A stretch of 64,000 bases of DNA, taken from positions 129,495-193,494 of the forward strand of contig URVJ01000001.1 of assembly GCA_900551295.1 (NCBI GenBank). The letters are read 5' to 3'. Both the position numbers and the translations under genes were made by a program. Below are positions 26,383 to 35,714 of this stretch, piece by piece. The stretch's first letter is position 1, and each line of letters opens with the position of its first letter. The notes under the pieces are model-generated. The model was not told the origin of the DNA. It saw only the letters and a list, made by a program, of their open reading frames with translations, and ran no database searches. The stretch comes from an uncultured Eubacteriales bacterium. Its GTDB lineage: Bacteria; Bacillota; Clostridia; Oscillospirales; CAG-382.

Positions 26383-26435
26383 TTGCATTAACTTAAATGT
26401 ACTTGTTATTCAGGTACTTAAAAGTCAATTATCGA

Positions 26436-27530
26436 TTACTTCTTTTTCTTCTTGAGAACAACTGCAACTACAACAGCAATTATTACAACAACTACGATAA
26501 CTATTGCAACAATAGCGCCGGTGGAGAGTCCGCCATCCTTTGCTGTATCAACAGCAGTATCAGCAGTGTTATCAGCCTTGTCTTCAGAAGTGCCGTTTAC
26601 AGCTTCTTCAGCAGCTTTTCTTGCTTCTTCAGCAGCCTTCTTTTCTTCTTCAGCCTTCTTAGCTTCTTCTTCAGCTTTCTTTGCTTCTTCAGCAGCCTTC
26701 TTTTCTTCTTCTGCCTTAGCCTGAGCCTCTGCGATTGCAGCGTCTTCAGCAGCTATTTCCTCTTCAGTCTTAACAGCACCGTCGGTAACGTTGGTGATGG
26801 TGTACTTGAATGCGTCCTTTTCAGAACCCTTGAGGTTTGCAGCAATAGCGATGTGAGCCTTGCCCTGCTTGAACACGTCAACGAGCTGAGTGAAAGTGTA
26901 AGGAATTTCAAAGGGCTCTTCGTTGTTCTTGGTGTAGGTGAAATGATATGTACCGTCAGCGTAGGTAACCTTGAATGTAAGGGTATCGCCGCTTACAACG
27001 GAGAATATCTCATTCTTGTCATAGCCCTGGGAGTTATAGATCTGGCTGAAGCTTGAAGCACCTTCATATACTTCGAGGTAAGGTCTGCCGAATCTTACGA
27101 GGCACATAAAGCCGCGGTTTCCTGCAATGTCCTGTACGTCGAACATCTGTCCCTTTTCAAGAAAGTCAACAGCTATCCAGCAGTCGTCTTCAGCAGTAAC
27201 TTCTGGAACCTGATCGAATCTTACGGTAACTTCGAGACCGTTGAGGTTGTACTCGCCGGTAGAAGCAACGCCGCCCCAGTTCTTACCGTTCTGGTAGTAG
27301 CCGCCGTGCATAACCTGTACGCCGTCAGCAACATCGGTAACAGTTACGGGTGTGTTTTCGGAAACTACGTTTCCTTCCTTATCAACGATGTGGAAACCGT
27401 TTCCGGGAGTCCAATCGGAAGCTGCTGCGAATGCAACAACAGAAACAGATGCAACAAGCATCAGAGCCGCGAGGCAAACTGATAATAACTTTTTCATAGC
27501 TAAGCATGTATCAATTCTGAATTGATACAT
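26436..27530 (-). CDS. Membrane-anchored surface protein with charged coiled-coil stalk
   Basis: A 364-residue protein. A signal peptide (KKLLSVCLAALMLVASVSVVAFA) leads into a ~215-residue beta-rich domain resembling a concanavalin-like fold (GFHIVDKEGNVV, YQNGKNWGGVASTGEYNLNG, DGTYHFTYTKNNEEPFEIPY). A K/E/A-rich coiled coil of about 60 residues follows (AEEEKKAAEEAKKAEEE), then one C-terminal membrane helix and a KKKKK stop-transfer. There is no LPxTG. Two starts are possible: ATG 27530 directly behind AAAGGAGG, or ATG 27497, which gives the standard signal peptide. A perfect palindrome lies between them. Confidence 0.8.
   Translation of the reverse strand: MYQFRIDTCLAMKKLLSVCLAALMLVASVSVVAFAAASDWTPGNGFHIVDKEGNVVSENTPVTVTDVADGVQVMHGGYYQNGKNWGGVASTGEYNLNGLEVTVRFDQVPEVTAEDDCWIAVDFLEKGQMFDVQDIAGNRGFMCLVRFGRPYLEVYEGASSFSQIYNSQGYDKNEIFSVVSGDTLTFKVTYADGTYHFTYTKNNEEPFEIPYTFTQLVDVFKQGKAHIAIAANLKGSEKDAFKYTITNVTDGAVKTEEEIAAEDAAIAEAQAKAEEEKKAAEEAKKAEEEAKKAEEEKKAAEEARKAAEEAVNGTSEDKADNTADTAVDTAKDGGLSTGAIVAIVIVVVVIIAVVVAVVLKKKKK
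27506..27530. repeat. Perfect 25-base palindrome covering a start codon
   Basis: Arms ATGTATCAATTC (27506-27517) and GAATTGATACAT (27519-27530) are exact inverted copies around one central base. The palindrome starts at the first ATG of the surface-protein gene, right after its ribosome site, and ends nine bases before the second ATG. It could be an operator or an RNA hairpin controlling start choice. Confidence 0.75.
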
Positions 27531-27627
27531 ATTCCTCCTTTACTAATTAGCACTTGTTTGTACTTCAATAATATTTGATTCGAAACCGGATTACGTACGG
27601 CAAGCGGCCTCGATATATTATTAACTT

Positions 27628-28494
27628 TTAAAATTTGACCGTCAGACCGTCATATGCGACATTCACGCCGCTGTCTGAAAATCTGCGGCACACCGCGTCA
27701 TGCGGTTCATGCAAGGTTCTTGCAAGATGCGACACAAAGATCTTTCCGTTTTCAGCAAGCGCGCCGAAATTTTTCAGCGTATCGACCATTATCAGAACCA
27801 TGGGTATTGTGTTATGCTCAAACACGCGGAATTCCGGCGTTTTATCTCCGCAGGTGCAGTCAAGCACCAGAAGATCTGCGCTTTCTTGTCTCAGAACCCT
27901 GTATTCACGGTTTGTGAGCCATGCGCCGTCAAGTCCGTAAAACAGCTTTTTGCCGTCCGGAGCCGTTACAAGATAGTGAAACGTATCTCCTTTTTCACAT
28001 TCCTCAACATAATGGTTGGAAGGAAGCGCGGTAATTCTATACCCGGAAATTTCTGTGCATTCAAAAGCGTTTATACCGCGAAACATTATATTTTCCGATT
28101 TCGGCATTACGCTTTCAATCGCATTGTTTCCGACAACCGTAAGCTTTCCTGTAATTTTCGCGAGCCTTTCGAGAGATTCAGCGCAAAAATGATCTCCGTG
28201 CGAATGGGTCACTATTACACATTCAACATTGCCGAAAAGTTTTTGTACGTCCGTGCCGTCAAACCATTTAAAAATATGAGGTCCCGGATCAATAAGAACT
28301 TTTTCGTCAAGCATTGCCGAAGAAAAACGCCGTATTCCGGGTTCGGAAGTCGGCTCTCCCCAATCCGCGGCACCCGTGCCCAAAAACTGTAATTTTGCCG
28401 TAAGGCATTCACCTCCGAAACAACAACGCGTATTATCTGTACTCGACCAAGGTTTTGAAAAAATCCGCATTAGCGTTATAAAAATCGATGTCAT
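27628..28494 (-). CDS. MBL-fold metallo-hydrolase
   Basis: A metallo-beta-lactamase-fold hydrolase with the zinc motif THSHGDHF, an upstream LQFLGTGAADWG start strand, further ligands near LPSNHYVEE and YGLDGAWL, and SHLARTLHEPH at the end; it resembles PhnP/RNase Z-like hydrolases. The start is uncertain. The longest frame begins inside the upstream gene (28494 or 28470). A strong GGAGGT site at 28416-28411 lies just after the upstream stop and is followed, six bases on, by CTT ACG in this frame, with no ATG, GTG or TTG. The ATG there is out of frame. Confidence 0.85.
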   Translation of the reverse strand: MTSIFITLMRIFSKPWSSTDNTRCCFGGECLTAKLQFLGTGAADWGEPTSEPGIRRFSSAMLDEKVLIDPGPHIFKWFDGTDVQKLFGNVECVIVTHSHGDHFCAESLERLAKITGKLTVVGNNAIESVMPKSENIMFRGINAFECTEISGYRITALPSNHYVEECEKGDTFHYLVTAPDGKKLFYGLDGAWLTNREYRVLRQESADLLVLDCTCGDKTPEFRVFEHNTIPMVLIMVDTLKNFGALAENGKIFVSHLARTLHEPHDAVCRRFSDSGVNVAYDGLTVKF

Positions 28495-29098
28495 CGCCCG
28501 AACGCTTTGCCCTCAGACAAATTACATAATCCGACGGGAAACTCGAAAGTGCGGTTTTCCTATAAGCGCCAAGATCCGAAAGCTTTATGCCTTTGCCCGA
28601 CAGCGCGTTTTCGGGAACTTTATCCAGAACACTGTCAAGCGGTGCTATATAGTCGGTATTTGCGGAAAACAGGTTGGGTTCCATAATGTAGATAAGACAT
28701 TCGCCCATGCCGAGTTCCATATTGAAACGCTTTACGATGTCAAGCTGATCCGTGCTGTTATAAACATACGAACCTGTTGACGTGCCGTCCTCAATGGAGT
28801 ACATTACAAAAATATCTTCTTTGTAGTCAACCTTCTTTTTTCCGTCGCCGTTATAATCTTTCGGCATTATATTCTGCATATCGTCGCAGAATTCTTCAAT
28901 ATCCTTTGCCGTCGCACTGCTCTGACCAACGTAGTAGAAGAATACGTCTGGTTCAACTTTTGAAAAATACTGTACCGAGGCAATCGTAAACATAATTACG
29001 GCGCAAAGTCCGATAATTATATGCCACTTATAATAATACCATATGTTATTGACGACGCTCAGAAAAGTCCTTGGCTGTTTTTCACCGTTACCGTTCAT
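28433..29098 (-). CDS. Hypothetical single-pass membrane protein
   Basis: A 221-residue protein with a short cytoplasmic start, one membrane helix at ~26-45 (WHIIIGLCAVIMFTIASVQYF) and an extracellular domain of unknown family. That domain contains FFYYVGQSSATAKDIEEFCDDM, YIMEPNLFSANTDYIAPLDSV and a SDYVICLRAK strand, a pattern distantly like a solute-binding lobe. It lies two bases downstream of lysS, so it is probably in that operon. Confidence 0.7.
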   Translation of the reverse strand: MNGNGEKQPRTFLSVVNNIWYYYKWHIIIGLCAVIMFTIASVQYFSKVEPDVFFYYVGQSSATAKDIEEFCDDMQNIMPKDYNGDGKKKVDYKEDIFVMYSIEDGTSTGSYVYNSTDQLDIVKRFNMELGMGECLIYIMEPNLFSANTDYIAPLDSVLDKVPENALSGKGIKLSDLGAYRKTALSSFPSDYVICLRAKRSGDDIDFYNANADFFKTLVEYR

Positions 29099-29100
29099 GA

Positions 29101-30612
29101 TCAGTCATCAAGCGGCTTCATCGTCGGGAACAGAAGCACGTCTCTTATCGAATAGTTATCGGTAAGCAGCATGACAAGTCTGTCAAGACCGAAACCGAGA
29201 CCGCCCGTAGGAGGCATACCGTATTCAAGTGCGTTTATGAAGTCTTCGTCGACACTTGCATTTGCACCCTGAGCACGCTTTTCCGCAACCTGCTTTTCAA
29301 AGCGCTGTCTCTGATCGATAGGATCGTTGAGTTCCGAAAAAGCATTTCCCATTTCACGCGCATATATGAAATACTCAAAGCGCTCCGTAAATGCGGGATT
29401 GTCAGCTTTTCTCTTTGCAAGAGGAGAATTCTCAACAGGATAGTCATATATGAAAGTAGGCTGAATAAGCTTATCTTCAACATACGCGTCGAAGAATTCA
29501 GCAAGCACCGTACCCTTGGTCGCATTTGCGGCAACTTCTACATGATGCTCGGCTGCGCACTTTCTTGCGTCCTCGTCGGTTGCCCAGTCGTTATAATCAA
29601 CGCCGGCGTACTTCTTGACGGATTCCGCCATAGTAAGCCTTTCCCACGGCGACGCCATATTGATCTCAACGCCCTGATAGGTAATCTTTTCAGATCCGCA
29701 TATTTTACGCGCAAGCACGTTATGCATTTCTTCGACTAGATCCATCATTCCGTGATAATCGGTATATGCCTGATAAACCTCGACGGAAGTAAACTCCGGA
29801 TTATGCTTTACGTCCATACCTTCGTTTCGGAAGATACGTCCGACCTCGTAAACCCTGTCAATACCGCCGACAATAAGTCTTTTAAGGTAAAGCTCGGTTT
29901 CAATTCTGAGGTACATATCAATATCGAGTGCGTTGTGATGCGTAACAAACGGACGCGCCGCGGCACCGATCTCAAGCGTATGAAGAACCGGAGTGTCAAC
30001 TTCAAGAAACCCCTTTGCGTCAAGGAAGTTTCTGATCTCCTTGAGTATCTGAGAACGCTTTACAAACGTATCCTTTACTTCGGGATTTACTATAAGATCA
30101 ACATAGCGCTGTCTGTAACGCATTTCCTGATCTTTCAGACCGTGGAACTTTTCGGGAAGCACGCGAAGGCTCTTTGAAAGAAGTATAAGCTCTGTTGCGT
30201 GAACCGAAATTTCTCCCGTTTTTGTCTTGAAAACAAAACCCGTAATGCCGACAATGTCGCCTATATCAAGTTTTTTGAACGCTGCGTATTCGTCGTCACC
30301 GATGTCGTTTTTGCTGACATAGCACTGAATTCTGCCTTTGCCGTCCTGAATATTGCAAAAGCTTGCCTTGCCCATTATTCTCTTGGACATAAGCCTGCCC
30401 GCGATAACTACCGTCTTATTTTCAAGTTCTTCAAAATTTTCTTTAATATCCGCAGACGCATGGTCGACCGGATATTTCACAAGCTGATAAGGATCGTTTC
30501 CCTGCTCTTTCAAAGCGTCGAGCTTTTCGCGTCTTATACGCATCTGTTCGCTGAGTTCGCTTTGCGAAAGAACCTCGTTTTCAGCCTGATTTGTATTGTT
30601 GGTTTCTGCCAA
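29101..30612 (-). CDS. lysS: Lysyl-tRNA synthetase, class II
   Basis: Charges tRNA-Lys. An N-terminal OB-fold anticodon-binding domain (VVIAGRLMSKRIMGKASFCN) precedes the class II core with motif 1 (FLEVDTPVLHTLEIGAAARP), motif 2 (YEVGRIFRNEGMDVKHNPEFT) and motif 3 (TGGLGFGLDRLVMLL). Its 503 residues fit the family. It lies 31 bases after greA, the common Firmicutes pairing. Confidence 0.97.
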   Translation of the reverse strand: MAETNNTNQAENEVLSQSELSEQMRIRREKLDALKEQGNDPYQLVKYPVDHASADIKENFEELENKTVVIAGRLMSKRIMGKASFCNIQDGKGRIQCYVSKNDIGDDEYAAFKKLDIGDIVGITGFVFKTKTGEISVHATELILLSKSLRVLPEKFHGLKDQEMRYRQRYVDLIVNPEVKDTFVKRSQILKEIRNFLDAKGFLEVDTPVLHTLEIGAAARPFVTHHNALDIDMYLRIETELYLKRLIVGGIDRVYEVGRIFRNEGMDVKHNPEFTSVEVYQAYTDYHGMMDLVEEMHNVLARKICGSEKITYQGVEINMASPWERLTMAESVKKYAGVDYNDWATDEDARKCAAEHHVEVAANATKGTVLAEFFDAYVEDKLIQPTFIYDYPVENSPLAKRKADNPAFTERFEYFIYAREMGNAFSELNDPIDQRQRFEKQVAEKRAQGANASVDEDFINALEYGMPPTGGLGFGLDRLVMLLTDNYSIRDVLLFPTMKPLDD

Positions 30613-30643
30613 AATTTACACCGTCCTAAAATAATTTGTGCGT

Positions 30644-31117
30644 TTACTTTGAAATCTCAAGAACCTTCATGAGAATTTCGCCGCCGGGAGTTTCTGCTTT
30701 TACGGTCTCGCCTATCTCTGCACCTATAAGCGCGCGGCCTATCGGAGATTCGTCCGAAACCTTGTAGTTTATCGGATCGGATTCGCTCGAACCGACTATC
30801 GTGTACTCAACATCTTCATTGAAAGTTTCATCGTGAACTTTTACGCGGTTTCCGACGTTTACGACATCGGTTTTGATTTCATGCTCGTTTATAACTTTGA
30901 TGTTTTTGAGCATTGCCTCTATTTCCGCAATTCTCTGTTCAACGGAAGCCTGTTCGTTCTTTGCTTCGTCGTATTCGCTGTTTTCCGAAAGGTCTCCGAA
31001 CGCGCGGGCAACTTTGATTGCCTCCGCAACTTCCTTACGTTTTGTGGTTTTGAGATATTCAAGCTCTTCTTTAAGTTTTTTAAGACCTTCGCTTGATACT
31101 GTTGTCTGTCTTGCCAA
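30644..31117 (-). CDS. greA: Transcription elongation factor GreA
   Basis: Rescues backtracked RNA polymerase by stimulating transcript cleavage. An N-terminal coiled coil carries the acidic tip (ARAFGDLSENSEYDEAKNEQ) and the C-terminal FKBP-like domain has VGNRVKVHD, SDPINYKVSDESPIGRALIG and GGEILMKVLEI. A TTG start at 31117, after AAAGGAAAAG, gives 157 residues, the family's usual length. Longer starts run through the promoter region. Confidence 0.95.
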   Translation of the reverse strand: MARQTTVSSEGLKKLKEELEYLKTTKRKEVAEAIKVARAFGDLSENSEYDEAKNEQASVEQRIAEIEAMLKNIKVINEHEIKTDVVNVGNRVKVHDETFNEDVEYTIVGSSESDPINYKVSDESPIGRALIGAEIGETVKAETPGGEILMKVLEISK

Positions 31118-31346
31118 GATATTCACTTTTCCTTTCAATGGATTTATCTTAATTGACAGTGTAATTATATTAAATTTTTCCTCATCTGTCAACCATTTTT
31201 GTAAAAAATTTATAAGCAGAGTCAAAAATTGAGCCGTTATTTTTGTTTTTTACCATATCGGAATGCAAGATTTGAGACACATTATGCGCTTTGCGGGCAT
31301 CAGAGTGCAATGAGTATAATTTTTGTTTTCTAAAAGGAAAATTGTA

Positions 31347-31376
31347 TTGACATGATGTGACAAAATATGCTATAAT
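31347..31376 (+). promoter_or_regulatory. Promoter of the PRPP synthetase gene
   Basis: TTGACA (31347-31352), 18-base spacer, TATAAT (31371-31376), about 60 bases before the start codon. Confidence 0.75.
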
Positions 31377-31434
31377 CTGTTTGTAAACATATGCGGACGT
31401 CAAAAAGACTCCGCGCAAATTTAGGAGGTATATC

Positions 31435-32547
31435 ATGCAGGACTTGTCAAAAGAGGTCGCGTTCAGTCCTTTGGCGCTTATCGGCACCCGCGGAACCGAA
31501 AAAATGCTGCAGAGAATTCAGAAGTACATAGGCGAATGGAGAAAAGAAGAAAATCCGGATTATATTATTGAGACATCTTTCCCCAGATTCGGAACGGGTG
31601 AAGCGAAGTGCTTGCTCAACGAGTCTGTACGCGGCAAGGATGTCTATATTGTTGCCGACTGTTACAATTACAGCCAGACATACAAAATGTACGGAATGGA
31701 AGTTCCCATGAGCCCCGACGATCACTTCTGCGATGTAAAGAGAATTATTTCCGCTATCAGCGGCAAGGCTGCGAGAATATCGGTAATCATGCCCATGCTA
31801 TATGAGAGCCGCCAGCACAGAAGAACCGCACGCGAATCGCTTGACTGCGCATTTATGCTGCATGAGCTTATTTCTCTCGGCGTTGAAAACATCATGACAT
31901 TCGACGCACATGACGACAGAGTAAGAAACGCAATACCGCTCGAAGGCTTTGACAACCTCATGCCTACATATCAGATGATAAAGGCGTTTATGGCAAACGA
32001 AAAAGACATAGACATCAAAAACACTGTTATAGTATCTCCCGACGAAGGAGCGCTTGCACGCGGAATGTACTATTCCTCTGTACTCGGCATACAGCTCAGT
32101 ATGTTCTACAAGAGAAGAGATTATTCGATAGTAAAAGACGGAAGAAATCCGATAGTTGCGCATGAATACCTCGGTGATGACGTCAAGGGCAAGGACATTA
32201 TAGTTGTTGACGATATAATCTCCTCCGGCGACAGTTTCCTTCACATACTTGACAAGCTCAAAGCTATGGGCGCAAAGAGAATTTTCGGATTCTTTACCTT
32301 TGGTCTGTTCTGCAACGGCTTTGACGTAATAGACGACTACGCAAAGCGCGGAATGTTCGACAGAATATACGCTACAAACTCCGTTTACAACACTCCGACC
32401 GCGCTCAACAAAGAATGGTTCAGAGAAGTTAATGTTCTGAAGTATGTCGCCTATTACATTGAGGCTGTCAACATAAACAAATCAGTCGGCTCGCTGCTTG
32501 ATCCCACTCAGAAGATCCACTCTCTCTGCGAAAAATACAACATTTAA
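31435..32547 (+). CDS. Divergent ribose-phosphate pyrophosphokinase (PRPP synthetase)
   Basis: Makes PRPP from ribose-5-phosphate and ATP for nucleotide, His and Trp synthesis. Two PRTase-like halves are seen: PRFGTGEAKCLLNESVRGKD, MPMLYESRQHRR, TFDAHDDRVRNAIP (the usual DLHA-x-QIQGFF flag), VSPDEGALARG and the PRPP loop IIVVDDIISSGDSF. At 370 residues it is longer than the classic ~315, with an extra C-terminal stretch, as in a Clostridia side branch of the family. An AGGAGGT site precedes the ATG. Confidence 0.88.
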   Translation: MQDLSKEVAFSPLALIGTRGTEKMLQRIQKYIGEWRKEENPDYIIETSFPRFGTGEAKCLLNESVRGKDVYIVADCYNYSQTYKMYGMEVPMSPDDHFCDVKRIISAISGKAARISVIMPMLYESRQHRRTARESLDCAFMLHELISLGVENIMTFDAHDDRVRNAIPLEGFDNLMPTYQMIKAFMANEKDIDIKNTVIVSPDEGALARGMYYSSVLGIQLSMFYKRRDYSIVKDGRNPIVAHEYLGDDVKGKDIIVVDDIISSGDSFLHILDKLKAMGAKRIFGFFTFGLFCNGFDVIDDYAKRGMFDRIYATNSVYNTPTALNKEWFREVNVLKYVAYYIEAVNINKSVGSLLDPTQKIHSLCEKYNI

Positions 32548-32572
32548 TAAGCTGCGCTTTTCAGCGTCGCTG

Positions 32573-32603
32573 CGGACGGTTTTTCACGCCGTCCGATTTT
32601 TTG
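32573..32603 (+). terminator. Terminator of the PRPP synthetase gene
   Basis: CGGACGG (32573-32579) pairs with CCGTCCG (32589-32595), followed by ATTTTTTG. Confidence 0.8.
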
Positions 32604-32710
32604 TCCCTTTTTTGACGAAATTAAGGCGAAAATTGAACGATTTTGTTCTTGTAAATCCGCCGCAAATATGGTAGAATTATCTAAAAAAGCAATTTAATTC
32701 GGAGGTTTAA

Positions 32711-35641
32711 ATGAATTATATCGAAAAGCTTAAAAATCCGCCGGCAAAGTACAGGCCTATGCCCTTCTGGTCATGGAACTCAAAACTTGAAGTACCGGAA
32801 ACAACCGAACAGGTTGACAAAATGCATGACATAGGAAACGGCGGTTTCTTCATGCACGCAAGAGGCGGTCTTAAAACCGAATACATGAGCGATGAATGGT
32901 TTGACAACATAAAATCCGCGGTTTCCGAGGCAAAAAAGCTCGGAATAAATCCCTGGGGCTATGATGAAAACGGCTGGCCCAGCGGTTTCGGTTCGGACGC
33001 CGTCAACGGTCTCGGAATTGACTATCAGCAAAAATATCTGCGCCTTGAAATTACCGACAAACCCGCCGAAACGCAAAGAACAATCGCAAACACAAAAGCG
33101 CCGAACGGCAAAAACGCTCATTTTTACTATGACGTAAATCCGTTTTATATAGATACGCTCGACCCAAAAGTTACCGACGAGTTTATAAGAGTAACGCACG
33201 AACGCTACAAAAAGGAACTCGGTGAAAACTTCACCGATATGACGGGATTCTTCACCGACGAACCTCAGGTTTCAAGAAACGGTATTCCGTGGTCGTTTAC
33301 GCTTTGTGACGAATACGAGAAAGCATACGGCGAAAAGCTCATTCCCGTTCTTTACGATCTCTTTGAAGATACCGAAACGTCGGTAACCACAAGATTCAGA
33401 TTCTGGAAACTCGTAACCAAACTTTTCAGCGAAAACTTTTTAGGCAGAATTTACGACTGGTGCAACAAAAACGATTCTCATCTCACGGGACACATGGTTT
33501 GCGAAGAAAGTTTCAATTCGCAGCTTGATTCAAACGGCGCTTGTATGCCGAACTACGAATACTTCCACATTCCGGGCGTTGACAAACTCGGCAGAAGCGT
33601 CGGCAGAGATCTGCTCGCACCTCAGGTCACATCTGTTGCAGCCCAGCTCGGCAAAAAGCAGATTCTTACAGAAAGCTTTGCCATGTGCGGCTGGGACGTT
33701 AGTTTTGAAGAATTAAAGTGGATACTTGAGTGGCAGATGGTAAAGGGTGTAAATCTGCTTTGCCAGCACCTTGCAGGTTACTCTCTCGGCGGAATCAGAA
33801 AGCGCGACTATCCCGCCGGTCACTTCTATCAGAACCCCTGGTGGGACGAATACAAGGACTTTGTTGACTTCTCCGCAAGAATGGGTATGCTGCTTTCCGA
33901 CGGAGAACTTAAATGCGACGTTCTTGTACTTCACACAATGTCATCGGCATGGATTGAAAGAAAGAACGACGGCTATCAGCAGAAAATCGAAGAACATAAC
34001 AAACGACTTATGGAAATATCGGTTCTGCTTGACAAAAATCAGATCATTCACCATCTCGGCGACGATAAAATAATGTCTAAATACGCAAACGTAAAAGACG
34101 GGCTTCTGAATGTCGGAAAAATGTCCTACGGCACGGTTATCGTCCCCGGCAGCAGAATTATTGACTCAAACACATTCAGACTTATAGAAGAATTTGCAAA
34201 ATCCGGCGGAAATCTGATTTTTGTCGGTCAGATACCTGAATATATTGACGGCATTGCAAGCGAAAAAGTCAAAGAACTTGCCGAAAAATGCACGCACATT
34301 GACAATTTCAACGAGGTTCTCGCGCATATTCCCGAAAGCGCAAAATACTGCTCGGTTACCGACAAAAACGGAAACAACGCCGATATACAGTTTGCTTACC
34401 GCAATCACGGCGATTTTGAAATGTACTATTTTGTTAATACATATTCGCCCAAGTGCGAAAATATCCGCCTTTCAATGACCGGTAAGTCGGTCTGCGAATT
34501 TGATTACATAACGGGTACGGAAAAGCCTTGCATATTTGAAAACGACGGCGAAAATATTATCGTACACCATACATTCGAGGAAAAAGGTTCATACGTCCTC
34601 TTTGTACGCCGTGACGGCAAGTACAAGAGCGCCAAAGCCGATAACAAGGCTTTATCAAGCATTAACGGCAAACTCCGCGGAGAATGGAAAATTAAGGAAC
34701 ACGATCAGAATCTGCTCACTCTTGACCGCTGCGACTGCTATTTTGACGGCAAGCTGTGCGGAAAGAATATGTATGTGGGAGATATCCAGGAAAAGGCGTG
34801 CGCATTCGGAAAGAAAGTCGGCGTAAAGCTTGATTTCCACGTAAATGTAAAAAAAGCGCCCGAAGGACAGCTCTTCCTCATACTCGAACAGCCCGAGAAT
34901 TATACTCTGTACATAAACGGTTCGGAAGTTAGCAAGAATATCTGCGGTTATTACCGCGACAAGTCGTTTATAAAGCTTGATATTTCAGGAAAGCTCATTT
35001 CCGGAGAAAACACGGTAACACTCATGTGCGACTTTGTACAGCCTGAATCGGTATACTCTCAGCTTGAGGACTGCTTAAAGTTTGAGTCCATGAAGAACAA
35101 GCTCTGGTATGACATGGAAATTGAATCGGTATATCTTCTCGGCAATTTCGGCGTCGGCTTTGACAAAGATTTCCGTCCGGCAGCATATGATTCGCTTGTA
35201 AACGACGGTACGCCGTACATTGACGAAATGCCCGCAGCTCTTAGCGACGGTGACTTCACGGAACAGGGACTTCCCTTCTTCTGCGGTCACATTAAGGTAA
35301 GCAAGGAAATTGAGCTTTCTGAAAGTGAAATCAATTCGGCAAACATTGAGCTTTCAAGACTTTGCAGCACGGTATCATGGTTTACCGTAAACGGCAAAAA
35401 GCTTGAAAACATATACTGGGCGCCGTACAATGCAGATCTTACGGGACTTCTCCACGCAGGCAAAAACACGATTGAACTCGACATTGTCGGAAACTTCCGC
35501 AATATGCTCGGCCCGCATCACACAGACGGCGAAAACTATTGGGTAGGTCCCGGCTCCTTCATGCATGAGTCGCCGATATTCGGTCACGGAAACTGGTATG
35601 ACGGTTATTGCTTTGTAAAGTACGGCCTGTTCTTAAAGTAA
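32711..35641 (+). CDS. GH106-like glycoside hydrolase (probable alpha-L-rhamnosidase)
   Basis: A 976-residue cytoplasmic protein without signal peptide. The N-terminal barrel starts with the group's hallmark PFWSWNSKL, followed by GGFFMHARGGLKTEYMS, WGYDENGWPSGFGS and EWQMVKGVNLLCQHLAGYS. The C-terminal ~300 residues form GH2-type jelly-roll sugar-binding domains (LYINGSEVSKNICGYYRDKS, WFTVNGKKLENIYWAPYNAD). These PFWSWN proteins are grouped with GH106 alpha-L-rhamnosidases or annotated as GH2-like; rhamnosidase is the likelier role given GH78 and AraC elsewhere in the window. GGAGG lies before the ATG. It is convergent with the second WbsX-like gene. Confidence 0.8.
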   Translation: MNYIEKLKNPPAKYRPMPFWSWNSKLEVPETTEQVDKMHDIGNGGFFMHARGGLKTEYMSDEWFDNIKSAVSEAKKLGINPWGYDENGWPSGFGSDAVNGLGIDYQQKYLRLEITDKPAETQRTIANTKAPNGKNAHFYYDVNPFYIDTLDPKVTDEFIRVTHERYKKELGENFTDMTGFFTDEPQVSRNGIPWSFTLCDEYEKAYGEKLIPVLYDLFEDTETSVTTRFRFWKLVTKLFSENFLGRIYDWCNKNDSHLTGHMVCEESFNSQLDSNGACMPNYEYFHIPGVDKLGRSVGRDLLAPQVTSVAAQLGKKQILTESFAMCGWDVSFEELKWILEWQMVKGVNLLCQHLAGYSLGGIRKRDYPAGHFYQNPWWDEYKDFVDFSARMGMLLSDGELKCDVLVLHTMSSAWIERKNDGYQQKIEEHNKRLMEISVLLDKNQIIHHLGDDKIMSKYANVKDGLLNVGKMSYGTVIVPGSRIIDSNTFRLIEEFAKSGGNLIFVGQIPEYIDGIASEKVKELAEKCTHIDNFNEVLAHIPESAKYCSVTDKNGNNADIQFAYRNHGDFEMYYFVNTYSPKCENIRLSMTGKSVCEFDYITGTEKPCIFENDGENIIVHHTFEEKGSYVLFVRRDGKYKSAKADNKALSSINGKLRGEWKIKEHDQNLLTLDRCDCYFDGKLCGKNMYVGDIQEKACAFGKKVGVKLDFHVNVKKAPEGQLFLILEQPENYTLYINGSEVSKNICGYYRDKSFIKLDISGKLISGENTVTLMCDFVQPESVYSQLEDCLKFESMKNKLWYDMEIESVYLLGNFGVGFDKDFRPAAYDSLVNDGTPYIDEMPAALSDGDFTEQGLPFFCGHIKVSKEIELSESEINSANIELSRLCSTVSWFTVNGKKLENIYWAPYNADLTGLLHAGKNTIELDIVGNFRNMLGPHHTDGENYWVGPGSFMHESPIFGHGNWYDGYCFVKYGLFLK

Positions 35642-35671
35642 TGCAGCAAAATACCGATATAAATTAAAAAT

Positions 35672-35705
35672 GTCCCGGACGAAAAATCCGGGACTTAATT
35701 TATGT
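35672..35705. terminator. Bidirectional terminator between GH106-like and WbsX-like genes
   Basis: GTCCCGGA (35672-35679) pairs with TCCGGGAC (35687-35694). TTAATTTATG follows on the right and the left flank is A-rich. Confidence 0.8.
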
Positions 35706-35714
35706 GTTTTGAAG

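Noticed and set aside
26397..27056. Plus-strand frame of 219 codons rich in Ser and Phe
   Set aside because: It is the antisense of the KAEEE coiled coil; composition is explained by that repeat.
27700..28392. Plus-strand frame of 230 codons
   Set aside because: Antisense to the MBL hydrolase, whose zinc motif fixes the real strand.
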